The translations under genes and the position numbers were made by a program. Below the pieces are notes generated by a model. The model saw only the letters and a program-made list of their open reading frames with translations. It was not told the origin of the DNA and searched no databases. DNA of 64,000 bases from Streptomyces sp. CG4. Lineage in GTDB: Bacteria; Actinomycetota; Actinomycetes; Streptomycetales; Streptomycetaceae. The stretch is taken from assembly GCF_041080655.1 (NCBI RefSeq), contig NZ_CP163525.1, positions 372,001-436,000 of the forward strand, in the 5' to 3' direction. This document shows, one piece after another, positions 37,494-49,400 of the stretch; position 1 is the stretch's first letter; each line of letters begins with the position of its first letter.

Positions 37494-40400
37494 TCACAGG
37501 GCGTCGTCGTCCTCGACGAGGTCGGCGAGCGCCCTGCTGATGAGGCTCTCGGCGTCCATCGTGTCGATCGACGCGCCACCGGGTTCACCGGCCGCCGCCG
37601 ACTCCGACGCGGGCCGCACTCCGGCGAGTTCGAGCAGGCTGTCCAGCAGGCCGGCCTCGCGGAGCCGGCCCACCGGGATGGCGGCGAGCGCCGCCCGCAC
37701 GGTGTCCTCCTCGTCGCGCGGGCCGCCGGCGGTGCGCGGGGCCAGCTCGGCGGCGAGGTGCTCGGTGAGCACGGCCGGCGTGGGGTGGTCGAAGACGAGC
37801 GTGGCGGTCAGCCGCAGGCCGGTGGCCTCGTTGAGCCGGTTACGGAACTCGACGGCGGTCAGCGAGTCGAAGCCGAGGTCCTTGAAGGGCAGTTCGTTCT
37901 CGATCTCTTCGATGCCGAGCACCGACCCGGCCTCGTCCCGCACCAGCGTCAGCAGCCGTTCGGTCCGCTCCTCGGGTGCGAGCGCGGCCAGTTCGCGGCG
38001 CAGTGCCGACGCGGCGGCCGGTGCTCCGGGCCCGGTCCGGCGCGGCGCTCGTACCAGGGCGCGCAGCAGCGGCGCGATACGGGCGGCCGCACGCGGGGCG
38101 AGGTCGAGGCGGGCAGGGAGCAGGACCGGTTCGTCCCGGCCCACACCCGTGTCGAACAGGTCGAGCCCCGCCGCCGCGTCAAGGGCGAGCACCCCGCCGG
38201 AGGCCATGCGGCGGGTGTCCGTGTCGCCCAGCCGGTCGGCCATGCCACCGCTGCCCGCCCAGGCGCCCCAGGCGAGGGACACTCCGGGCAGGCCGAGCGA
38301 GCGGCGGTGCGCGGCAAGGGCGTCGAGGAAGGTGTTGCCGGCGGCGTAGCCGGCCTGACCGGGGCTGCCGAGCAGACCGGCCGCGGAGGAGAACAGCACG
38401 AACGCGGTCAGCGGCCGGTCCCGGGTCAGTTCGTGCAGGTGCCAGGCGGCGTCCAGCTTCGGCCGCAGTACGGTGTCCAGCCGTTCCGGGGTGAGCGAGG
38501 TCAGGACGGCGTCGGCGAGGACGCCCGCGGTGTGGACGACGGCGGAGACCGGGTGTTCGTCCAGGACCCGGGCGAGGGCGGCGCGGTCGGCGGCGTCGCA
38601 GGCGACGATCGTCACCTGCGCGCCGAGCGCGCTCAGTTCCTCCCTGAGCTCGGCCGCGCCGGGCCCCTCGGGTCCGCTGCGGCTGAGCAGCACCAGCCGC
38701 TCGGCGCCGTGCGCGGTGACCAGGTGCCGGGCGACCAGCCGCCCGAGGGCGCCGGTGCCGCCGGTGACGAGGACCCCGCCGGACCAGTCGGCCGGGGCGG
38801 GCTCGGCCAGCCGCGGGGCGCGCACCAGCCGAGGAACGCTCAACCTGCCTTCCCGCAGCGCCAGTTGGGGTTCACCGGAGGCGACGGCGGAGGGCAGCAG
38901 GCGCCGGGAGGCGTCCGTGTCGTCCAGGTCGGCGAGGACCAGCCGGTCCGGGTGCTCGGACTGGGCGGCGCGGATCAGGCCCCATGCGGCGGCGGCGCCG
39001 GGGTCCGTGACAGCCCCGGGGCCGGTCGCGCCCCGGGTGGCCACCACCAGGCCGGAGTCGCCGAACCGGGCGTCGGCCAGCCAGTCCTGCACCTGGCCGA
39101 GCAGCTCATGGACCCCGGCCCGGATCGCATCCGGTCCGTCGCCGCCGGTGTGCACGAGGACGAGTGTGTCCGGGGCCTGTTCGGCGACCTCCGCCAGATC
39201 GCCGGCGACGGCGACCTCCGCGACCTCTCCGCCCAGGGCATCGGCCCACTCCTCACCGTCGGCGCCGAGTACGGTCCACCGCCCGGCCTGGGGGGCCGCG
39301 GGCACGGAGAGGGGCACCCAGTCGAGGGCGAACAGGTCGTCGTGTCCGCCCACGGCGGCCGCGGCGATCCGCTGCGGGTCCACGTCGCGCAGCGACAGCG
39401 ACGCCACCCGCGCCACGGGCCGCCCGGTCTCGTCGGCGGCCTCGATGCGCACCGCGCCGGTGCCGGCCGGGGCGACCCGCACCCGCAGCGCACTGGCGCC
39501 CCGCGTGTACAGCTCGACACCGTTCCAGGCGAAGGGCAGCGTCATACGCTCCTCGGCTCCGGCGCGCAGCCCGATGGCCTGCAGAGCGGCGTCGAACAGC
39601 GCAGGATGCAGGCCGAACGCGGCGCCGTCGACCGGGACGGCGACCTCGGCGTACGCCTCGTCGCCGCGCCGCCAGGCCGCGCGCAGCCCCTGGAAGCGGG
39701 GCCCGTACTCGGCACCCAGCTCGGCCAGCTGGTCGTAGACGCCGTCCAGGTCGACCGGTTCGGCGCCGGGCGGTGGCCAGGTGGTGGGGTCGTGGGCAGG
39801 GCGCTGCTCGGCGGGCCGCAGCAGGCCGGTGGCGTGGGTGGTCCAGGGGTCGCCGTCGGCCGTGGCGGCGTACACGCGGAAGGCGCGGGCGCCGCTCGCG
39901 TCGGGCTCGCCGACCGTGGCCTGGAGGCGGACGGCGCCGTCCTCGGGCAGGACCAGCGGTTCGGTGACGGTCAGGTCCTCCACCGTGCCGCAGTCGACGC
40001 GGGCCCCGGCGGCCAGGGCCATCTCGACGAAGGCGGTGCCCGGCAGGAGCGGTACTCCGCCGACGCTGTGGTCCGCCAGCCAGGGCTGGCCGGCGAGGGA
40101 GAGGTGGCCGGTGTACAGAAGGCCGTCGGCACCGGCGAGCTCGACCGCGGTGCCGAGCAGCGGATGGCCGACGGCCGGACGCGGCAGGCCGAGGTCGCCG
40201 GTCATCCAGTAGCGGCTGCGCCGGAAGGCGTAGGTGGGCAGATCCGAGCCGTCGCGGTGCGGCAGCAGGCCCGCCCAGTTCACGGCGGCACCGCGCACAT
40301 GCAGTGCGGCGAGCCCGGTGACGAACGCCTCGGTCTCCTCGCGGTCCTTGCGCAGCAGCGGTACGACGGCCGTACGGTCCGGCAGGCACTCGCCCGCCGC

Positions 40401-43400
40401 GGCGGACAGCGCGCTCCCCGGGCCGACCTCCGCGAAGTGCCGTACACCCGCGTCGTGCAGGGCATCGACGGCGTCGGCGAAGCGGACGGCCTCGCGGGCG
40501 TGCCGTACCCAGTACTCGGGCGTGGACAGCTCGTCGGGGCCGGTCGGGGCTCCGGTCAGGGTGGACACCAGCGGAATGCGCAGCGTGCCGTACGACAGCG
40601 ACGCGGCGATCTCGCGGAACTCCTCCAGCATCGGCTCCATCAGGGCCGAGTGGAAGGCGTGGCTGACGGCCAGTTCCCTGGTGCGCTCGAAGCGGGCCGC
40701 CAGGGCGCGGGCCGGTGCGGCGGGGCCGGAAACGACCACCGACCGGGGCCCGTTGACGGCGGCGATGCCGACGCCGTCGCCCAGCAGGGGCACGATCTCG
40801 TCCTCGGTGACCTGTACGGCGATCATCGCGCCGCCCGCGGGCAGCGCCTGCATCAGGCGCCCGCGCGCGGCGACGAGGGTGCAGGCGTCCTTGAGGTCGA
40901 GTACGCCCGCGACGTGGGCGGCGGCGAACTCGCCGACGGAGTGCCCGGCGAGCAGGTCGGGCCGGACGCCGAAGGCTTCCAGCAGCCGGTACAGGGCCAC
41001 TTCCACGGCGAACAGCGCGGGCTGGGTGTACTCGGTGCGCTCCAGCAGTTCGGCGGAGCCCAGCACGTCGGCGAGCGGCCGGTCCAGCAGCGGGTCCAGG
41101 TGGGCCCTGACCTCGTCGAAAGCGGCGGCGAAGGCGGGGAAGGCCGCCGCGAGGCAGGTGCCCATGCCCGGCAGCTGCGAGCCCTGGCCGGAGAACAGGA
41201 AGGCGAGCCGGCCGTCGGTGGCGGTGCCGAGGGCACCGGTCCGCGGGGTGCGGCCCTCCGCCAACGCCCGGACGCCCGCGGTCAGTTCGTTGCGGGTGCG
41301 GCCGAGGACGGCGGCCCGGTGGCCGAGCCGGGTGCGGGCGTGGGCGAGCGCACCGGCGAGGCGGTGCGGATCGGTGTCCGGGGCGGTGTCCAAGGGGGCG
41401 TCCGGGGCGCCGGACAGAGTGGCATCCGGGGCTCCGGACAGGTGCTCCAGCAGCCGGGCGGCCTGGGCGCGCAGGGCGTCCGGGGTGTGGCCGGAGAGCA
41501 ACCACGGCACGGTACCGACAGCCGGGGCCGCGGGCAGCGCCGCCGGCTTCTCGGCGGGCGCGGCCTCGACGATCACATGGGCGTTGGTACCGGAGATGCC
41601 GAAGGAGGAGACGCCCGCGCGGCGCGGGCGGCCCGGGTCGGGCCAGGGGCGGTTCTCGGTGAGCAGGCGGACGCCCGCGCCCTCCCATTCCACGTGCCGG
41701 GAGGGCCGGTCGATGCCGAGGCTGGCCGGCAGGGTCGCGTTGCGGATGGCCTCGACCATCTTGATGACACCGGCGACACCGGCGGCGGCCTGGGTGTGGC
41801 CCAGGTTGGACTTGACCGAGCCGAGCCACAGCGGGCTGTCCTCGGAGTGCTCGGCGCCATAGGTGGCGATCAGCGCCTGGGCCTCGATGGGGTCGCCCAG
41901 CGTCGTACCCGTGCCGTGCGCCTCGACCACGTCTACCTCGGCGGCCTCGACACCGGCCGCCTGCAGGGCGCGGCGGATGACGCGCTGCTGGGCGGGGCCG
42001 TTGGGAGCGCTGATGCCGTTGGAGGCGCCGTCCTGGTTGACCGCGGTGCCGCGCAGCAGGGCGAGGATCTTGTGGCCGTTGCGCCGGGCGTCGGAGAGCC
42101 GCTCCAGCAGCAGCACCCCGGCGCCCTCGCCGAAGCCCGTGCCGTCGGCCGCGTCCGCGAAGGGCTTGCAGCGGCCGTCGCGGGACAGGCCCCGGTGCCG
42201 GCTGAACTCCACGAAGGTGCCCGGGGTGGCCATGACGGTCACTCCCCCGGCCAGCGCCAGCGAGCAGTCCCCGTCGCGCAGCGACTGTGCCGCCAGGTGC
42301 AGCGCCACCAGCGAGGAGGAGCAGGCCGTGTCGACGGACAGGGTCGGGCCCTCCAGGCCCAGGGTGTAGGCGACGCGGCCGGAGACCACGCTGCCGGAGC
42401 CGAAGCTGCCGAAGTAGTCGTGGTACATCACGCCCGCGAACACACCGGTGTCGGAGCCGCGCAGGGTGGCGGGGTCGATGGAGGCGCGCTCCAGTGCCTC
42501 CCAGGAGGTCTCCAGCAGCAGCCGCTGCTGCGGGTCGGTGACCTCCGCCTCCTCTTCGTCCATGGCGAAGAACGCCGGGTCGAAGTCGGCGGCGTCGTAC
42601 AGGAAGGCGCCGCGCCGGGTGTAGCTGGTGCCGGGCCGGTCCAGGGTCGGGTCGTAGAGGTTCTCGACGTCCCAGCCGCGGTCGTCCGGGAACTCACCGA
42701 CGGCGTCCCGGCCCTCGGCCACCAGCCGCCACAGGTCCTCCGGCGAGGCGATGTCGCCGGGGAAGCGGCAGGCCATGCCGATGACGGCGATCGGTTCGTC
42801 GGCCGCGGCGCTCCGCGGGGTGGCGGTGCGGGTGCTCGTCTCGGTGAGGGTGCCGGTGAGTTCGCCGAGCAGATACCGGGCGAGGTGCGCGGGGGTCGGG
42901 TGGTCGAACACGAGGGTCGCGGGCAGCCGGAGGCCGGTGGCCGCGGTGAGCCGGTTGCGCAGTTCCACGGCCGCCAGCGAGTCGAAGCCGAGTTCCTTGA
43001 AGGCCAGGGTGCGGCCGACGTCCTGGGCGGAGCGGTAGCCGAGGAGGGTCGCGACGTGGTTCTGCACGAGTTCGGTGAGGAACGCCTCGCGCTCCGCCTC
43101 CAGCAGCCCGGCGAGCCGCTCCCGCAGGGCATCGGCACCGCCGGCCGCGGCCTGTCCGGTGGCCGCACCGGCCCGGCGTACGGGCACCAGGGCGCGGAAC
43201 AGCGGGGCCAGGCCCACGCCCTGGGCGCGCAGCGCGGCCAGGTCCAGCTTCACCGGCAGCACAGCCGGGTCGTGGCCGCGCACGGCGGCGTCGAAGAGGG
43301 CGACGCCCTCCTGCGTGTCCAGCGGGGCGACACCGCCGCGGGCGATGCGCGTGAGGTCGGTCTCGTCGAGGGTGCCCGTCATGCCGCCGGCCTGCGCCCA

Positions 43401-46400
43401 CAGGCCCCAGGCCAGGGAGAGCGCGGGCAGCCCGAGGGTGCAGCGGTGTACGGCGAGCGCGTCCAAGTAGGCATTGGCGGCCGCGTAGTTCGCCTGGCCC
43501 GGCGAGCCGAGCGTGGCGGCGGAGGAGGAGAACAGCACGAACGCCGACAGGTCCAGGTCCGCGGTGAGTTCGTGCAGGTTCCAGGCGGCGTCGACCTTGG
43601 GCCGGAACACCGTGTCGAGCCGCTCCGGGGTCAGCGAGCCGAGCACGCCGTCGGCGAGTACGCCGGCCGCGTGGATCACGGCGGTCAGCGGCCGGTCGGC
43701 CGGTACGGCGTCCAGTACGGCGGCGAGCGCGGCCCGGTCGGCGACGTCGCAGGCGACGCTCGTCACCCCGGCGCCCAGCTCGGTCAGCTCGGCCACGAGG
43801 TCGTCGGTGGCACCGCTGCGGCTGAGCAGCAGCAGGTGCCGGACGTTCCGCTCGGCGACCAGATGGCGGGCGAAGATGCCGCCGAGGGCGCCGGTGGCGC
43901 CGGTGAGCAGGACGGTGCCGGTGCCCAGGCCGGTGCCGGTGCCCAGGCCGGTGCTCGCACCGGAGTCGGCGGCCGAGTCAGGTCCGTCGGTGGCCGGTTC
44001 GGCGTCGCCGGGGGTGACGCGAGCCAGCCGCGGCACGTGCCAGGCCCCGTCGCGGAAGGCCAGATGCGGCTCCCCGGTGGCCACCGCCTCGGCGAGGCGA
44101 TCGGCGGCCGGCTCCTCCTCGGCCTCGATCAGCACGATACGGCCGGGGTTCTCCGACTGGGCCGAGCGGACCAGGCCGCCGACCGCGGCACCCGCCGGGT
44201 CGGTACCGGTGACGACGACGAGAGTGGGGGCGTCGTCGGCGAGCCGGGCACGCAGCTCGTCCAGGACCGTGCCGACGGCCGCCCGGGTCTCGGCGGCGCT
44301 CACCCCGGCCACGGCACGCACCACTTCCACTGCCTCGGCGGAATGCGGGGCCGACGGCGCCGGCACCCAGTCCACCCGGTACAGCGAACCCGCGCGGGCC
44401 GAGCGGTCCGCCCCCGCCAGCGCTTCGGCGTTCAGGGGCCGCAGCGTGAGCGAGTCGACGGTGGCGACGGGCGCGCCCGTGGGGTCGGCGAGGGTGAGGG
44501 AGACGGTGCCCTCACCCGTCGGCCGGACACGGACGCGCAGCGCGGTCGCGCCGGTGGCGTACAGCCGTACCCCGGACCAGGCGAACGGCAGCAGGGCCTC
44601 CTCGCCCGCCGCGTCGGTGAGGCCGACGGTGTGCAGGGCGGCGTCCGACAGGGCCGGGTGCAGCGCGAAGCCGTCGGGTGCCGCGTCGGTGGCGATCTCC
44701 GCGTACAGGCCGTCCTCGGTGCGCCAGGCGGCGCGCAGGCCCTGGAACAGCGGCCCGTAGCCGAGACCGAGGGCGGCGAGTTCGTCGTACAGGCCGTCCA
44801 GGCTGACGGCTTCGGCGCCCTGCGGGGGCCAGGCGGTGAGTGGGTCTGCGCCGCCACCCGGAAGGGTGCCGGTCGGGGCAAGCAGGCCGTCGGCGTGCCG
44901 GGTCCAGGGCAGTTCCTCGTCGGGGCTCTCCGGGCGCGACCAGATGGTGACCGGTCGGGTGTCCCCCTCGGGCGTGCCGACGACCACCTGGAGCTGGACG
45001 GCGCCGTGGTCGGGCAGGACCAGCGGGGCGTGCAGGGTGAGTTCGGCGATGTCGCCGCAGCCGACCTGGTCGCCGGCGCGCAGGGCCAGCTCCAGGTGCC
45101 CGGTGCCGGGGAAGAGCAGCCGGCCGCCGACCCGGTGGTCCTCCAGCCAGGGCTGGATACCGGGCGAGAGGCGTCCGGTGAGGACGGCGCCCTCGCTGTC
45201 GGCCCGCACCATCGCGGCGCCGAGCAGGGCGTGGTCGGTGGGGGCGAGGCCGACGGAGGTGACGTCGGCGCCGGTCGCGGTGCTGTCCAGCCAGTACCAC
45301 TCGCGCTGGAAGGCGTACCCGGGCAGCGGGACGCGGCGCGCGCGGCGGCCCTCGGCGACGGCGGCCCAGTCGACGCCCGCGCCGTGGGTGAAGGCCTCGC
45401 CGAGGGCGGTCAGCAGCCGGTCCCGGCCGCCTTCGTCGCGGCGCAGGGAACCCACGGCGGCCACGGCCTCGTCGGTCTCCTGGATGCCGACGGTCAGCAC
45501 CGGGTGCGGGCTGGACTCGATGAACAGCTGGTGCCCGTCGGCGACGGCGGCGCGCACCGCCTCCTCGAACAGCACGGTTCCGCGCAGGTTGGTGTACCAG
45601 TACCCGGCGCCGAGCTCCGTGGTGTCGATCGGGCCGCCGGTGACGGTCGAGTAGAACGGCACCTGAGCGGCCCGGGGCTCGATGCCGTCGAGGACGTCCG
45701 CGAGGCGCTCGCGCAGGGTCTCGACGTGGGCGCTGTGGGAGGCGTAGTCCACGGGCAGGCGCTTGGCGCGGACCTTGTCCGCCCGCAACTGGGCGAGGAG
45801 TTCGTCCAGGGCGTCCGGGTCGCCGGACACCACCGTGGAGGCGGCGCCGTTGACGGCGGCGACGGACAGCCGTCCGTCCCAGGCCGTGAGCCGGGCGCGG
45901 ACCGCTTCGGCGCCCTCGGCGACGGACATCATGCCGCCCGAGCCGGACAGCAGCTCGGCGATGGCCTGGGACCGCAGGGCGACGACACGAGCGCCGTCCT
46001 GCAGCGACAGCGCGCCGACCGCGCAGGCGGCGGCGATCTCGCCCTGGGAGTGGCCTATGACGGCGGCCGGGGTGACGCCGTATGCGCTCCACGTGTGCGC
46101 CAGGGACACCATCACCGCCCACAGCAGCGGCTGGACGACGTCGACGCGGTCGAGGTCGCCGCGCAGCTCGGTGGGGAAGTCCCAGTCGGTGTACGGGGCG
46201 AGGGCGGCGGCGCATTCGGCCATGCGGGCGGCGAACACCGGGGAGTCGTCGAGGAGTTGGGTGGCCATGCCGGACCACTGGGAGCCCTGGCCGGGGAAGA
46301 CGAACGCGGGCCGGGCGCGGCCGGCCGCGGTGCCCTCGACGAGGGTGCGCGCTGTAGCGCCATCCGCCAACGCGGCCAGGGCGGCGCGCAGTTCGGCCGG

Positions 46401-49400
46401 GTCGGCTCCGGTGATCGAGGCCCGGTGCGCGAAGCGGGCGCGGGCGGTGGCGAGCGTCCAGCCGATGTCGGACGGGTCGAGATCGGGGTGGGTGTCAAGG
46501 TGGCCGAGGAGGGCCGCGGCCTGGCCGGCGAGTGCGGCAGGCGTCTTGGCGCTCAGCAGCCACGGGACGGCGAGGGCCTCGGGACCGGTGTGCTGCGGCT
46601 CGGCAGGAGCGGGCGGGGCTTGTTCGAGGATGACGTGGGCGTTGGTGCCGCTGATGCCGAAGGAGGACACCCCGGCCCGGCGCGGACGGCCCTGCTGCGG
46701 CCAGTCGCGCTGCTCGGTCAGCAGCCGTACCTGTCCGGCGTCCCAGTCGACCTTCGTGGACGGCCGGTCGACGTGCAGGGTCTGCGGCAGCACCCCGTGC
46801 CGCATCGCCATGACCATCTTGATGACACCGGCGACACCGGCGGCGGCCTGGGTGTGCCCGATGTTGGACTTGACCGAGCCCAGCCACAACGGGCCGTCCT
46901 CGTCGCGCTCCTGGCCATAGGTGGCCAGCAGGGCCTGCGCCTCGATCGGGTCGCCGAGGGTCGTCCCCGTCCCGTGCGCCTCCACGACGTCCACGTCGGC
47001 GGTGGTGAGGCCGGCGTTCTCCAGGGCTTCGAGGATGACGCGTTCCTGGGAGGGGCCGTTGGGGGCGGTGAGGCCGTTGGAGGCGCCGTCCTGGTTGACG
47101 GCGGTGCCGCGCACGACGGCGAGGATCTCGTGGCCGTTGCGACGCGCGTCGGAGAGCCGTTCCACGACCATGACGCCGACGCCCTCGCCCCACACCGTGC
47201 CGCCCGCCGCGTCGGCGAAGGCGCGGGTGCGGGCGTCGGGGGCGAGCGCGCCCTGCCTGCTGAACTCAATGAACGTCTCCGGGGTGGCCATCACGGCGAC
47301 GCCGCCGACCAACGCGAGGCTGGACTCGCCCTGCCGCAGCGACTGGGCGGCCAGGTGCAGCGCCACCAGCGAGGACGAGCAGGCGGTGTCGACGGAGAGC
47401 GACGGGCCCTCCAGTCCCAGGGTGTAGGCGATGCGGCCGGAGATGATGCTGCCGGAGCCGAAGCTGCCGAAGTAGTCGTGGTACTGGACACCCGCGAAGA
47501 CTCCGGTGCGGCTGCCCTTGAGGCTGTGCGGGTCGATGCCCGCGCTCTCCAGCGCCTCCCAGGACGCCTCCAGCAGCAGCCGCTGTTGCGGGTCCATGAC
47601 GAGGGCTTCCTTGGGGCTGATACCGAAGAAGGAGGCGTCGAACGCGCCCGCCTCGTGCAGGAATCCGCCCTCGCCGACGTAGGAGGTGTCGGGCCGCTGC
47701 CGGTTCGGGTCGACGATCCGGTCCACGTCCCAGCCCCGGTTGGCAGGGAACGGGGTGATGGCGTCGGTGCCGTCGGCGACCAGGCGCCACAGGTCCTCGG
47801 GGCTGCGGACGTCGCCCGGGTAGCGACACGCCAGACCGACGATGGCCAGCGGCTCGTCCGCGCGGGCCCGCACGGTACGGCGGTCACGGCGGGCTCCGGC
47901 GCCGGCGCCACCGACCAGGGTGCCGAGGTGAGCAGCGAGCGCTTCGGGTGAGGGATGGTCGAAGACGAGCGTGGCGGACAGTCGCTGCCCCATCTCCTCG
48001 GACAGGGAGTTGCGCAGCTCGATGGCGGCCAGCGAGTCGAAGCCGAGGTCCTTGAAGGCCCGGTCGGTCTCCACGCTGTCCGGGTTGGCGTGCCCGAGCA
48101 CGGCGGCGACATGGGCGCGGACCGTGTGCAGCAGCGCCTCGGCGCGCTCCTCTTCGCCGAGGGCGGCCATGCGCTCGGCGAAGGTGGTGCCGGCACTTTC
48201 GGCTGCGGCTTCCCGGCGCACCGGACGGCCCGCCAGCGCACGGAACACGGGCGCGAGGCCGCTGCCCTGGGCGCGCAACGCGGGCAGACTGAGCCGCACC
48301 GGTACCGACGCGGGACGGCCGGCGCGCACCGCCAGGTCGAACAGGGCGGTGCCCTCCTCGGCCGACAGGGCGGTCATGCCGCCGCGCGCCATCCGGGCGC
48401 GGTCGGCCTCGTCGAGGGAGCTGGTCATCCCGCCGGACGGGGCCCACGGCCCCCACGCCAGCGACAGCGCGGGCGCGCCCTGGGCGTGGCGGTGCGCGGC
48501 GAGGGCGTCCAGGAGGGCGTTGGCGGCGGCGTAGTTGCCCTGGCCCGGGGCGCCGACGGTGCCGGCGACGGACGAGAACAGCACGAACGCCGAGAGATCC
48601 GCGGTCAGTTCGTGGAGGTGAAGGGCGCCGAGGGCCTTCGGTGCGAGGACCGTGTCGATCCGCTCGGGGGTGAGCGAGGAGACCACGCCGTCGTCCAGGA
48701 CACCGGCGGCGTGCACCACTGCGGTAAGGGGACGCGAGGCTGGGACGGCGGCCAGCACGGCGGCGAGGGCGTCCCGGTCGGCGACGTCGCAGGCGTGGGC
48801 GGTGGCGGTGGCGCCGAGGCCGGCGAGTTCGGCGATCAGGTCGGCGGAGTTGCCAGAGCGGCTGAGCAGCGCCAGGTGACGGACGCCGTGGGCGGTGACC
48901 AGGTGGCGGGCGAGCACCGGGCCGAGGCCGCCGGTGGCGCCGGTGAGCAGGACCGTGCCCTCGGGATCCAGGTTCAACTCACCTGATGCTGCGGGTACTT
49001 CCGCGCGGATCAGCCGTGCGGTGCGGGCGGCTCCGGACCGGATCGCGATCTGCGGTTCGCCCGAGGCGAGGACCGCTGGCAGTACGGCGCCGGCATCCAC
49101 CCCCGGTTCGAGGTCGAGCAGCACGAACCGGCCGGGGTTCTCCGACTGCGCGGACCGCACGAGACCCCATACGGCGGCCCCGGCCAGGTCGGGCACGTCC
49201 TCGCCCGCGACGCTCACCGCGCCGTGGGTGACCACGGCCAGCGGCCGCGGGTCGTCGTCCTGGAGGGCCGCGAGCGCGCTGTGCAGCGCCTCCCGTACGG
49301 CGGCCGGATCCGCCCCCCGTGTGCTGTGCAACACCCGGTGGTCGGTGTCGGGGGCTTCGGTCTCCAGGGGCAGCGGCTGCCAGTCGAGGGCGAACAGGGC

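Noticed and set aside
37479..47951. Plus-strand open frame of 3490 codons antisense to the PKS
   Set aside because: It is an antisense shadow of high-GC codon use. Its translation is Gly/Arg/Val-rich with no domain, while the minus strand encodes clear PKS modules over the same bases. The same holds for 49224-54182 and 57932-61486.
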